A stretch of 64,000 nucleotides of DNA. It comes from Saccharothrix deserti. Its GTDB lineage: Bacteria > Actinomycetota > Actinomycetes > Mycobacteriales > Pseudonocardiaceae. The notes beneath the pieces are model-generated. The model was not told the DNA's origin and made no database searches. It was given only the letters and a program-made list of their open reading frames with translations. Each line of letters opens with the position of its first letter. Position 1 is the first letter of the stretch. Of the stretch, positions 8,986-17,528 are shown one piece after another. Position numbers and translations under genes: made by a program. The stretch is taken from contig NZ_VKAB01000001.1 in assembly GCF_009769385.1 (NCBI RefSeq), positions 434,001 to 498,000 of the forward strand. Direction: 5' to 3'.

Positions 8986-10830
8986 GTGCCACCGCTCCGT
9001 TCCCGCACCACGACCCACGGGCGCAACGCCGCGGGTGCTCGCGCGCTCTGGCGCGCGACCGGTATGACCGACAGCGACTTCGGCAAGCCGATCGTGGCCA
9101 TCGCCAACTCCTACACGCAGTTCGTGCCGGGGCACGTGCACCTGCGCGACCTCGGGGACATCGTGGCCGAGGCGATTCGCGAGGCGGGCGGGGTGCCGCG
9201 CGAGTTCCACACGATCGCGGTGGACGACGGCATCGCCATGGGGCACAGCGGGATGCTCTACTCGCTGCCGTCGCGGGAGATCATCGCCGACTCGGTCGAG
9301 TACATGGTCAACGCGCACCAGGCCGACGCGATCGTGTGCATCTCCAACTGCGACAAGATCACCCCCGGCATGCTGAACGCCGCGATGCGGCTCGACATCC
9401 CGGTCGTGTTCGTCTCGGGCGGACCGATGGAGGCGGGCAAGGCGGTCGTGGTGGACGGCGTGGCCGTCGCGCCGACCGACCTGATCACCGCGATCTCCGC
9501 GTCCGCGTCGCCGGACGTGGACGAGGCCGGGCTGACCGAGGTCGAGCGGTCCGCGTGCCCGACCTGCGGTTCGTGCTCGGGCATGTTCACCGCGAACTCG
9601 ATGAACTGCCTCACCGAGGCGCTGGGCCTGGCGCTGCCGGGCAACGGCTCCACGCTGGCCACGCACTCCGCGCGCCGCGAGCTGTTCGCCGAGGCCGGCC
9701 GCACGGTCGTGGAGCTGTGCAGGCGGTACTACGAGCAGGACGACGAGTCGGTGCTGCCGCGCTCGATCGCCAACCGCAAGGCGTTCGAGAACGCCATGGC
9801 GCTGGACATGGCGATGGGCGGCTCCACGAACACCGTGCTGCACATCCTCGCCGCCGCGCAGGAGGGCGAGATCGACTTCACGCTGGCGGACATCGACGCG
9901 GTGAGCCGGCGGGTGCCGTGCCTGTCGAAGGTGTCGCCGAACTCGGACTACCACATGGAAGACGTCCACCGGGCGGGTGGAATCCCGGCCCTGCTGGGTG
10001 AACTCTGGCGCGGCGGTCTGCTCAACGAGGACGTGCACACCGTGCACAGCCCGGACATCGCGTCGTGGTTGGGCGAGTGGGACATCCGCGCTGAGTCGCC
10101 GTCCGAGCGCGCTCTGGAGCTGTTCCACGCCGCACCAGGTGGTGTGCGCACGACGCAGGCGTTCTCCACGTCCAACCGGTGGTCGAAGCTCGACACGGAC
10201 GCGGCCGGCGGCTGCATCCGCGACGTCGAGCACGCGTACACCAAGGACGGCGGCCTGGCCGTGCTGCACGGCAACCTGGCCGAGCGCGGCGCGGTGATCA
10301 AGGCCGCGGGCATCGACGAGGAGCTGTGGCACTTCGAGGGACCGGCGCGGGTGGTGGAGTCCCAGGAGGAGGCCGTCTCGGCGATCCTGAAGAAGGAGAT
10401 CCAGCCGGGTGACGTCCTCGTGGTCCGCTACGAGGGCCCCGCGGGCGGTCCGGGCATGCAGGAGATGCTGCACCCGACCGCGTTCCTCAAGGGCGCGGGC
10501 CTGGGCAGGAAGTGCGCGCTGATCACGGACGGCCGGTTCTCCGGCGGCACGTCGGGCCTGTCCATCGGCCACGTCTCGCCGGAGGCGGCGGGCGGCGGCG
10601 TCATCGGCCTGGTCCAGGACGGCGACCGGATCCTGATCGACATCCACGAGCGGCGGCTGGAGCTGCTGGTGGACGAGATGGTGCTGGCCGAGCGGCGGGC
10701 CAAGATGGAGGCGTCCGAGCGGCCGTGGCAGCCGGTGGACCGGGTCCGCCCGGTGACCGCCGCGCTGCGCGCCTACGCCCGGATGGCGACCGACGCCTCG
10801 ACGGGCGCGGTGCGGGACGTCAACAAGTAG
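8986..10830 (+). CDS. ilvD: dihydroxy-acid dehydratase
   Basis: Third common step of branched-chain amino acid synthesis, dehydrating 2,3-dihydroxy acids to 2-oxo acids with an iron-sulfur cluster. The 614-residue protein has cluster cysteines in [11 protein letters not shown] and in [18 protein letters not shown], and the ilvD C-terminal signature [12 protein letters not shown] and [11 protein letters not shown]. The GTG at 8986 is chosen because GGAGG lies 4 nt upstream and it removes a poorly conserved tail from the longer frame (8959). Single gene with its own terminator, near but not in the ilvBNC operon. Confidence 0.97.
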   Translation: MPPLRSRTTTHGRNAAGARALWRATGMTDSDFGKPIVAIANSYTQFVPGHVHLRDLGDIVAEAIREAGGVPREFHTIAVDDGIAMGHSGMLYSLPSREIIADSVEYMVNAHQADAIVCISNCDKITPGMLNAAMRLDIPVVFVSGGPMEAGKAVVVDGVAVAPTDLITAISASASPDVDEAGLTEVERSACPTCGSCSGMFTANSMNCLTEALGLALPGNGSTLATHSARRELFAEAGRTVVELCRRYYEQDDESVLPRSIANRKAFENAMALDMAMGGSTNTVLHILAAAQEGEIDFTLADIDAVSRRVPCLSKVSPNSDYHMEDVHRAGGIPALLGELWRGGLLNEDVHTVHSPDIASWLGEWDIRAESPSERALELFHAAPGGVRTTQAFSTSNRWSKLDTDAAGGCIRDVEHAYTKDGGLAVLHGNLAERGAVIKAAGIDEELWHFEGPARVVESQEEAVSAILKKEIQPGDVLVVRYEGPAGGPGMQEMLHPTAFLKGAGLGRKCALITDGRFSGGTSGLSIGHVSPEAAGGGVIGLVQDGDRILIDIHERRLELLVDEMVLAERRAKMEASERPWQPVDRVRPVTAALRAYARMATDASTGAVRDVNK

Positions 10831-10843
10831 GCGAGTCTCGGGA

Positions 10844-10876
10844 AAACCGGCCGGCGGACAGTCCGTCGGCCGGTTT
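10844..10876 (+). terminator. ilvD terminator
   Basis: A 16-nt arm (AAACCGGCCGGCGGAC) pairs with 10861-10876 with one G-U pair; it starts 14 nt after the ilvD stop and ends in TTT. Confidence 0.8.
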
Positions 10877-10883
10877 CCGCTGT

Positions 10884-11015
10884 TCAGGACCTGTGGAGTA
10901 GCCAGGCGAGACCGAGTGAGGCGAGGAACACCGCCCACCCGGCCAGCGGCCCGGTGACCGGTCTTCGCGGGAAGGCGACCACCGCGCGAGGTCGCGTCGA
11001 TCGTTCGCGACTCAT
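10884..11015 (-). CDS. possible 43-residue membrane protein
   Basis: The frame from ATG 11015 encodes a basic N-terminus (MSRERSTRPRAVVAF) followed by one hydrophobic helix (GPLAGWAVFLASLGLAWLL), a plausible small single-pass protein. Its start lies inside the hairpin that follows the DoxX gene and has no properly spaced Shine-Dalgarno, so it may not be expressed. Confidence 0.3.
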   Translation of the reverse strand: MSRERSTRPRAVVAFPRRPVTGPLAGWAVFLASLGLAWLLHRS

Positions 11016-11050
11016 TTCCCGGCGATCACGCTTTTCGATCGTCGGGAAAT
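11014..11050 (-). terminator. imperfect 14-bp hairpin after the DoxX gene
   Basis: ATTTCCCGGCGATC (11014-11027) pairs with 11037-11050 with one G-U pair and a 9-nt loop, about 60 nt past the stop of the minus-strand gene at 11109. Confidence 0.5.
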
Positions 11051-11108
11051 CAGGCGCGAACGATCGACTTCCAGGCGACCGAGCCGCCGTCTGCGGAGCA
11101 GCGGCCAT

Positions 11109-11840
11109 TTAACGGAAGACGTAGAGGGTTGCTGCCGTCGCGCCGGCTGCGATCACCAGGCAGATGAACCCGGCCAGCAGCGGGTGGCGGAACCAGCTCC
11201 GGTTGTAGTCGATGGCCGCGCGACCGGGGCCGGCGAACAGGACGCCGAACGCCATCGCCGCGTACGCCACCTCCAGCTCCACGCCGTCGGGCAGGAAGAA
11301 CCCGCCCCGGTACTTCAGCGCGATGACGTTGGCCATCACGCCGAGCACACCGGCCGCCGCGAGGGGCGTGAACAGGCCGAGGACCAGCAGCGCGCCCCCG
11401 CCCAGCTCGGTCACGCCGGTGACCCAAGCCAGGATGCGCGCCTCCCGGAACCCGCTCGACTGGAGGTTCTGCGCGAACCCGTCGATGTCCGGCCCGCCGA
11501 ACAGGCCGAACACCTTCTGCAACCCGTGCAGGACGAACGCGCCGCCCAACACCAGCCTCAGCGCCAGCAGGCCGAGGTCGGCGCTGCCGGTCCAGCCGAA
11601 CCGCTTGCGCTCCTCGTCCTCGAAGGAGTCGTAGTGCGAGACGGGCTTCTCGTCCAGGTCGGTGATCGGCGTGTACCCGGTCGAGTCGAAGCTCGAGGTG
11701 TCCTTGTCGTAGGTGTCGCTCTTGATCGTCTGGGTGCCGTCGTCGAAGTGGTGCACTCCTCCGCCCACGCCACTCGTGGAGTAGAACCCGTCGTCGGAGT
11801 AGCCGCTCGAAGCCCTCGAGCGGTCGTCGTGAGTAGCCAC
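11109..11840 (-). CDS. DoxX-family membrane protein (Rv3005c type)
   Basis: A 243-residue protein with a long polar N-terminal region (about 85 residues rich in Asp, Ser and Thr) and then four membrane helices of the DoxX/DoxD fold, including LVLGGAFVLHGLQKVFGLFGG and VTELGGGALLVLGL. In M. tuberculosis the DoxX protein Rv3005c works with SodA and SseA in a membrane oxidoreductase complex against oxidative stress and is in the same chromosomal position, so the two are likely orthologues. The GTG start at 11840 gives MATHDDRSR. Neither partner gene is in this window. Confidence 0.88.
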   Translation of the reverse strand: MATHDDRSRASSGYSDDGFYSTSGVGGGVHHFDDGTQTIKSDTYDKDTSSFDSTGYTPITDLDEKPVSHYDSFEDEERKRFGWTGSADLGLLALRLVLGGAFVLHGLQKVFGLFGGPDIDGFAQNLQSSGFREARILAWVTGVTELGGGALLVLGLFTPLAAAGVLGVMANVIALKYRGGFFLPDGVELEVAYAAMAFGVLFAGPGRAAIDYNRSWFRHPLLAGFICLVIAAGATAATLYVFR

Positions 11841-11912
11841 GCACCCGCACGTTAGGAGGTTCGGAGGACGACCGCGAGCGTCCGTTCAGCTGTGCAGGTT
11901 CACCCGAATAGT

Positions 11913-12827
11913 CTAATATTCGCCCTTGACCAGGTTCACCGGCTGCTCACCGCGGGCGAAGCGGGCGACCTCGGCGGCCACCACGGCGTACGCGCGCTCG
12001 GCGTGCCCGGTGCAGCTGCCGGCCACGTGCGGCGTGAGGAAAAGACCCGGCGCAGTCCACAGTGGATGGTCGGACGGCAGCGGCTCGGGCTCGGTCACGT
12101 CCAGCGCCGCGCGCAGCCGTCCCGACGTCAGCTCGGCCAGCAACGCGTCCGTGTCGACCACCGCGCCACGCGCCGCGTTGACCAGGATCGCGCCGTCCTT
12201 CATCCGGGACAGGAACTTCGCGTCCACCATCCCGGTGGTCTCCTCGGTCAGCGGCACCACGACCAGCACCGCGTCGAAACCGCCCAGCAGGTCGGGCAGC
12301 TCGTCCACGCCGTGCACACCGGGCCGCGCGGTGCGGCCGACTATGGTCGCGGTCGCGTCGAACGGCTCCAGCCGACGCCGGAACTGCTCGCCCAGGTCGC
12401 CCGCGCCGACCACGAGCACCTTCTTGTCCTGCAACGTCTCCGTGGCGTGGTAGTCCCAGCGCCCTTCCTGCCGGGCCCGCTCGAACACCGGGAAGTCGCG
12501 GTAGATGGCGAGCAGCGCGCCGATCGCCCACTCCGCCGTGCTGCCGCCGTGCGCGCCCCGGCACGTCGACAGCATCACGCCGCCGGGCACGACGCCGACG
12601 AACCGCTCGGCGCCCGCCGACAGCAGCTGCACCAGCTTCAGCGACGGCAACTGCGCGAACACGTCACGCGGATCGGTGCCGTGGAGGAACTTCGGCACCA
12701 GGACTTCCGCCTGCGCGGCTTCGGCGGGGAGCGGCTGCCCCGGCTCGTAGCGGACGGGCCGCACACCCTCCACGTCGGACAGCGCGCGGACACCGAGATC
12801 ATCGGGGACCAGAACGGTGAGGCTCAC
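11913..12827 (-). CDS. D-isomer 2-hydroxyacid dehydrogenase
   Basis: A 304-residue NAD(P)-dependent oxidoreductase of the D-2-hydroxyacid dehydrogenase family. The nucleotide-binding motif VLVVGAGDLGEQFRRRL is near residue 135, followed by ILVNAARGAVVD with the catalytic Arg, then the Glu in LDVTEPEPLP and the His in LTPHVAGSC. Substrate not predictable; candidates are hydroxypyruvate, glyoxylate or 2-oxo acids. GTG at 12827. It is divergent from the hydrolase at 12858 with only 30 nt between starts. A small AT-rich palindrome (CGAATA/TATTCG) covers the stop codon. Confidence 0.9.
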   Translation of the reverse strand: MSLTVLVPDDLGVRALSDVEGVRPVRYEPGQPLPAEAAQAEVLVPKFLHGTDPRDVFAQLPSLKLVQLLSAGAERFVGVVPGGVMLSTCRGAHGGSTAEWAIGALLAIYRDFPVFERARQEGRWDYHATETLQDKKVLVVGAGDLGEQFRRRLEPFDATATIVGRTARPGVHGVDELPDLLGGFDAVLVVVPLTEETTGMVDAKFLSRMKDGAILVNAARGAVVDTDALLAELTSGRLRAALDVTEPEPLPSDHPLWTAPGLFLTPHVAGSCTGHAERAYAVVAAEVARFARGEQPVNLVKGEY

Positions 12828-12857
12828 GGGTTCGCACGTTACGGCACACTTGCCGCC

Positions 12858-13727
12858 ATGCGGGAGCACGACGTCTTCTCCGCGGACGGCACGCGGATCA
12901 GGTTGTGGCGCACCGACGCCGACGGGCCGGACGTGCTCCTGAGCCCCGGTCTGGGAGCGGTGCCGACGCTGTGGCCGGAGCTGCCGTCGGCGCGGGTGCA
13001 CAGCTGGTACCACCGCGGCACCCTGGGGTCCGGCCGGCCCGCCGACCCGCGCCGCGTCGAGTTGGCCGACCACGTCGCCGACGCGCTGGCCGTGCTGGAC
13101 GACGGTGACGTGGGGCAGTGCGTGGTGGTGGGCTGGTCGATGGGCGCGACGGTGGCCGCCGAGCTGGCGTTGCGGCACCCGGACCGGGTCAGCGGCCTGA
13201 TGCTGGTGACGGGCGCGCCGGGTGACACGTTCGCGGGCGTGCTCGGGCTGCCCGGTGTGCCGGTGGAGCTGCGGCGGCTGATCGGGGTGTCGAGCGCGAC
13301 GGCGTTGAAGGTGGCCGGGCCGCTGCTGGACGCGGTGCTGCACCGGGTGCCGGTGCCGGACGTCGGCGGGCCGTTGACCTCGTCGCTGCGGCGGTACCTC
13401 AAGCACGACTGGGGCTGGTACTTCACGCTCGCGCTGGCCCTGGGCCGCACGCCCCGGCTGGACCTGACCGGCGTGACGTGCCCCACAACGGTGCTGGCCG
13501 GGCGGTACGACCTGCTCGCGTCGGCGGACGGGGTGGTCGGCCCGGTCGCCGGGTTGCCGCAGGCCAGGGTGCGGATGCTGCCGAACACGCACTTCCTGCC
13601 GCTGGAGGACCCGCAGGTGGTGGTGGAGGAGTTGGAACTCCTGCTCGACCGGGTGGACGCCGTGCAGCGGGCCGTGCACGACGACGTCGACGGGCCGCTC
13701 ACCTCGCGTTCACGGCCGCGCGCCTAA
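12858..13727 (+). CDS. alpha/beta-fold hydrolase
   Basis: A 289-residue alpha/beta hydrolase. The nucleophile elbow GWSMGA is at about residue 95, a probable catalytic Asp is in AGRYDLL and the catalytic His in NTHFLPLEDP. It is most like the non-haem haloperoxidase/esterase group. Substrate unknown, cytoplasmic by lack of a signal. The start ATG 12858 is close to the divergent dehydrogenase start, so the promoters must overlap the coding ends. It is followed 10 nt later by the lipoprotein gene. Confidence 0.9.
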   Translation: MREHDVFSADGTRIRLWRTDADGPDVLLSPGLGAVPTLWPELPSARVHSWYHRGTLGSGRPADPRRVELADHVADALAVLDDGDVGQCVVVGWSMGATVAAELALRHPDRVSGLMLVTGAPGDTFAGVLGLPGVPVELRRLIGVSSATALKVAGPLLDAVLHRVPVPDVGGPLTSSLRRYLKHDWGWYFTLALALGRTPRLDLTGVTCPTTVLAGRYDLLASADGVVGPVAGLPQARVRMLPNTHFLPLEDPQVVVEELELLLDRVDAVQRAVHDDVDGPLTSRSRPRA

Positions 13728-13737
13728 CCTGGGTCTC

Positions 13738-14928
13738 GTGTCGCGACTGCGTGGAGTGCTGATCGGGTCGGCCCTCGGCCTGCTGGCCGCGGGCTGCGCG
13801 AGCTTCCCCGAGCAGCCGGGACCGGCGGGGTGGAGCGCGGCCCAGCAGCTGACGCCGCAGGCCGGGCCGGTGCCCGAACTGCCGGGCGAGCTGCCGAAGG
13901 GCCCGGCCCAGGGCCAGCAGCCCGGCGGCCAGCCGCCGACGCCCGTGCCGCCGCCGCAGGGCTGCACCGACTTCAACCCGACCGTGATCGCGACGTGCCT
14001 GGACCCGGTGTCCGGGGTGGCGCTGACCGACGTCAACCAGACGACCGGCGCGGTGACGGCGCTGGCGACCGAGCGCGCCACCGGGCGGCTGCTCAAGGTG
14101 ACCAAGGACGTCCCCCCGGTCGAGGTGGCGAAGTTCGAGGTGGACGCGTCCGGGGACGGCGGGCTCAGCGGGCTCACGCTGTCGCCGACGTACCCCGAGG
14201 ACCAGCTGGTCTACGTGTACCTGACGACGGCGACCGACAACCGGGTGATGCGGATCGCGCCGGGTGACGTGCCGAAGCCGGTGCTGACCGGTATCCCGAA
14301 GGGCCCGAGCGGCAACCGGGGCGTGCTGGCCTACGACCGCACCGGTGCGTTGCTGGTGGCGACGGGTGACGCGGGCAACCCGGCGCTGGCCGCCGACCCG
14401 AACTCGCCGGCCGGGAAGGTGCTGCGGATCGACGGCGCCGGGCAGCCGGCGCGCGGCAACCCGACGGCGGGGTCGCGGGTGCTGGCGAGCGGGCTGAAGT
14501 CGCCGGGTGGGTTGTGCGTGTCGGGTGACGGCACGAAGACGTGGGTGACCGACGTCGGCGCGTCGGCCGACCTGCTGTACCGGGTCGAGGCGGGCAAGGC
14601 GCTGGGCGACCCGGCGTGGTCGTGGCCGGACCGGCCGGGGGTCGGCGGGTGCGCTTCGTTCACGGACATGGTGATGGTGGCGGCCGGCGGCAACACGCCC
14701 GGCCTGCTCAACCTGCCGATGAACCCGGACGGCAGCTTCACCGGCAAGCCCGAGGTGACCGGGAACGGCGAGGACGGCTTCGGCCGGCTGGGCCCGTTGG
14801 TGATGCTGGACGACACGGCGACGCTGGTCGGCACGGTGAACAAGAAGCCGGGCGGCACGCCGGTCTCCAGCGACGACCGCGTGGCGATCCTCGTGCGCCC
14901 CACGGGTGGGCCGGGCGGTAGGGACTGA
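13738..14928 (+). CDS. lipoprotein with glucose/sorbosone dehydrogenase-like beta-propeller (LppZ type)
   Basis: A 396-residue exported lipoprotein: signal peptide ending in the lipobox LAAGC (Cys at residue 21), a Pro/Gln-rich linker, then repeated beta-propeller blades of the PQQ-dependent sugar dehydrogenase-like fold (GGLSGLTLSPTYPEDQLVYV, later NRGVLAYDRTGALLVATGD). M. tuberculosis LppZ (Rv3006) has the same architecture and neighbourhood. Catalytic activity is not assured: such proteins often lack the PQQ pocket. GTG at 13738. Confidence 0.86.
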   Translation: MSRLRGVLIGSALGLLAAGCASFPEQPGPAGWSAAQQLTPQAGPVPELPGELPKGPAQGQQPGGQPPTPVPPPQGCTDFNPTVIATCLDPVSGVALTDVNQTTGAVTALATERATGRLLKVTKDVPPVEVAKFEVDASGDGGLSGLTLSPTYPEDQLVYVYLTTATDNRVMRIAPGDVPKPVLTGIPKGPSGNRGVLAYDRTGALLVATGDAGNPALAADPNSPAGKVLRIDGAGQPARGNPTAGSRVLASGLKSPGGLCVSGDGTKTWVTDVGASADLLYRVEAGKALGDPAWSWPDRPGVGGCASFTDMVMVAAGGNTPGLLNLPMNPDGSFTGKPEVTGNGEDGFGRLGPLVMLDDTATLVGTVNKKPGGTPVSSDDRVAILVRPTGGPGGRD

Positions 14929-14953
14929 CGGCTGACCGTCAGGCGGTCAGCCG
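14929..14953. terminator. bidirectional terminator between convergent genes
   Basis: CGGCTGACCG (14929-14938) pairs perfectly with 14944-14953 over a 5-nt loop; the right arm includes the last codons and stop of the minus-strand peptidase. Confidence 0.7.
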
Positions 14954-17433
14954 GCCGCCGACGGGGCCGCGGTGCGGTAGATGGCGTCCGCCACCTGCCA
15001 GTACAACCCCTTCGGGTGGTCGCGGAAGAGTGGTTCGGTGCCGAACAGCACCGCTCGGGCGCCGCGCGGTGACGTGCCCGCCACGACCGCCGCCTGGCCG
15101 GCCGCCTGCTCCTGGCCGCCCGACCCGTCGGCGCGGGCGATCCAGTGCCCCGCGACCAGGTCCTGGTAACGCTGCCGCGCGCTCACCCCCGGCCCGAGGT
15201 CGGTGAACCAGTGCGGCGCGTACACGAACGAGTGGCCGACCGCGCCCGATTCGTCCACCACCGACACGACACCGTTCGCGTCCTCCCGGCCCGCGACCGC
15301 CCGCACCGGCAGCACCCCGGCGTCGGCGTTGAACCGCGCGCCCGTCGCACCGCGCGTCACCACGCCACCGCGCGCCAGGAACCCGTCCACGGCCGCCTTG
15401 CCCGAGGCGTTCAGCTGGTCGTACCGCAACCCCGACGACACGAACAGCACGTCCACCCCGGACAGGTCGAGCCCGGCGTTCACCGTCGCCGTCGACACGG
15501 GCCGCACGTCGAAACCCATGTCCCGCAACGCCTTCAGCTCGTCCGCCGCCACCGCGCCGGCCACCACGGGACGCCGCAGCGGCACCCCGCCCGGCCCGGC
15601 CGCGGTGAACCTCACCCCGTACCGGTCCGACACCTCCTCCGCCGCCGACCGCGCCGACGCGGGCACCACGACCGTGCCGTCGTCCTGCCGCCGCAGCTCC
15701 AGCCCGCGTCCCAGCAGGTCGTTCACCGCCGCCGCGTCCTTGCTGTCGGCCAACGCCAGCGCGAGGTCGCCGCCCACGGCCGCCTGGACCGATCCGGTCG
15801 GCGAGGCCGCCTGCACGTCACGTCCGCGCACGTCCACCCGCCCGTCGCGCACGATGTCCACCGAAGCGCCCCACAGCAGCCGGTGGCTCCAGCCGCTGAT
15901 GTCGTACATGACCGGCACCTTGTCCGAGATGTCCCGCCCGGCCTCCAGCATCACGTTGGCCAGCGCGCGTTTCGGCTGGTGCATGTCGACCACGTACGAC
16001 CCGGCCGGGTACGCCCGACCGCCGAGCGAGAACCCGCGATCGGCTCGCGTCACCCGCACGTCGTGCGCGACCAGGTGGTCGACCAACCGTGCCGCGGCGG
16101 GTCCGGAACGCTGGCCGTCACCGACCGGGATGACGTACGCGCGCGGGAACTCCGTGGTGTAGCGGTCTTCGGGGCCGAAACCCGGCACGAGACCGTCCGG
16201 CAGGAACCGCTGCGCCTCGCCCGCCAGCCCCCGGCGGAACATCTCGATCTGGTTGTCCAGCATCGAAACCCGGTGCTCCTTCACGTACGTCAGCGCGCTG
16301 CGGATCGTCGCCTCGACGACGTCCGTGTTGATCGCCGAACGCCGCCGCAGTTCCGTCACCGGCTGTGTCGTGTAGTCACCCCGGTTCACTCGCATGGGAA
16401 TCTCGATCGTGTAGGACACCGCGCCGTGGTACATCGAGTACTGCGCGGTGTAGATCGGCGCCCAGCCGTCCCACACGCCCGGCTCGTAGTCGCGGAACGG
16501 GATCTCCGGCTTGGCCGCCTCCGGGTGGCCGAGGTCCTGCACGGCGTCCTCCATGTGCAGGCCGCCCGCGTAGCCGTGCTTGATGTAGAGGTCGAAGTCG
16601 TAGTTCTGGCCGTGCGGCGGGGTGGTCGGCTCGATCAGCGTGTTCGACACGTACCCGTGCTCGTCCAGCATCAGCAGCGGCTGGATGCGCTTGACCACGT
16701 CCCGCATCGCCCGCGACTCCGGCTGCGAGGACGTGACGAAATCGCGGTTCAGGTCGAACCCGGCCGCGTTGGCCCGCGTCCCGGCCACCCGCCCGTCCGG
16801 GTTCGCGGTGAGGTTCACGTACACCCGGTTGCGCCGCAGGAAGTCCACCGCGGAACGGTCGTTCGTCACGGCGAGGTCCTCGATCACCCGCAGCGCGCCG
16901 TCGGTGCCCTCCCACTCGTCGCCGTGGATGTTGGCGTTGATCCACACCGGCGCCTTGTAGCCGCTGCGCAGGAAGACGTCGCGGCGCGCGCCGACCGGGT
17001 CGTTCTCGATCCGGTCGCGCCACGCCTCCTGCCTGCGGGTCTCCGCCGGGCTCTCCGGTGCGGTGAGGGTCACCAGGTAGAGGTCGCGTCCCGATTGCGA
17101 CTGGCCGACGACCTCGACGGACACCCGGTTGCTGCGGCGCTGGAGGTCGTTGAGGCGCGGGGCGAGCGAGTGGTACGGCGCGAGACCGAGCTTGATCGAC
17201 TTGTCGGCCTGGTCCTCCGGGTAGACGCGGAGTTCGGTGCGGCGCGGGTAGCCGGGGTTGGCGTCCGGCCGGTTGTCGCCGCGCGCGGTGGCGTGCAGCG
17301 GTGGGTCGACGGCGGCGACCTGGTTGCGCTCCGGGCCGTTGCCCGGCTCCTCGGCCCGGCCGACCGCGGGCGCGGCGGTCGCGGGTGTGGTCATCGTGGC
17401 CAGCAGCAGCACCGTGAGCAACAACGAACGCAC
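14947..17433 (-). CDS. secreted M14-family zinc carboxypeptidase
   Basis: An 828-residue exported metallopeptidase. Signal peptide of about 20 residues (MRSLLLTVLLLATMTTPATA). The M14 domain spans about residues 75-400: zinc ligands in NANIHGDEWEGTDG (H-x-x-E), third zinc His in MLDEHGY, substrate Asn-Arg in FDLNRDF, and the catalytic Glu in YTIEIPM. The rest holds a long C-terminal region with a class I amidotransferase/DJ-1-like fold (VDVLFVSSGLRYDQL). GTG 17433 follows GGAGGGGG. It probably trims peptides outside the cell. Not part of the mycobacterial order, so this block is lineage-specific. Confidence 0.92.
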   Translation of the reverse strand: MRSLLLTVLLLATMTTPATAAPAVGRAEEPGNGPERNQVAAVDPPLHATARGDNRPDANPGYPRRTELRVYPEDQADKSIKLGLAPYHSLAPRLNDLQRRSNRVSVEVVGQSQSGRDLYLVTLTAPESPAETRRQEAWRDRIENDPVGARRDVFLRSGYKAPVWINANIHGDEWEGTDGALRVIEDLAVTNDRSAVDFLRRNRVYVNLTANPDGRVAGTRANAAGFDLNRDFVTSSQPESRAMRDVVKRIQPLLMLDEHGYVSNTLIEPTTPPHGQNYDFDLYIKHGYAGGLHMEDAVQDLGHPEAAKPEIPFRDYEPGVWDGWAPIYTAQYSMYHGAVSYTIEIPMRVNRGDYTTQPVTELRRRSAINTDVVEATIRSALTYVKEHRVSMLDNQIEMFRRGLAGEAQRFLPDGLVPGFGPEDRYTTEFPRAYVIPVGDGQRSGPAAARLVDHLVAHDVRVTRADRGFSLGGRAYPAGSYVVDMHQPKRALANVMLEAGRDISDKVPVMYDISGWSHRLLWGASVDIVRDGRVDVRGRDVQAASPTGSVQAAVGGDLALALADSKDAAAVNDLLGRGLELRRQDDGTVVVPASARSAAEEVSDRYGVRFTAAGPGGVPLRRPVVAGAVAADELKALRDMGFDVRPVSTATVNAGLDLSGVDVLFVSSGLRYDQLNASGKAAVDGFLARGGVVTRGATGARFNADAGVLPVRAVAGREDANGVVSVVDESGAVGHSFVYAPHWFTDLGPGVSARQRYQDLVAGHWIARADGSGGQEQAAGQAAVVAGTSPRGARAVLFGTEPLFRDHPKGLYWQVADAIYRTAAPSAAG

Positions 17434-17465
17434 CGGGCCCCCTCCGATCGATCGCCGAAGAACTC

Positions 17466-17489
17466 CTCCACCCTGAGTAGTGGGTGGAG
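17466..17489 (-). terminator. 8-bp hairpin after the CHAT gene
   Basis: CTCCACCC (17466-17473) pairs with GGGTGGAG (17482-17489), 40 nt past the CHAT stop and before the peptidase start. Weak without a U-tract. Confidence 0.35.
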
Positions 17490-17528
17490 TGATCTCCGGT
17501 CAACCGGTCGAAAGGCTGGTCAGCCGTG

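Noticed and set aside
8875-10938. 687-codon minus frame opposite ilvD
   Set aside because: Antisense shadow with Arg/His-rich composition; ilvD has motifs, start site and terminator.
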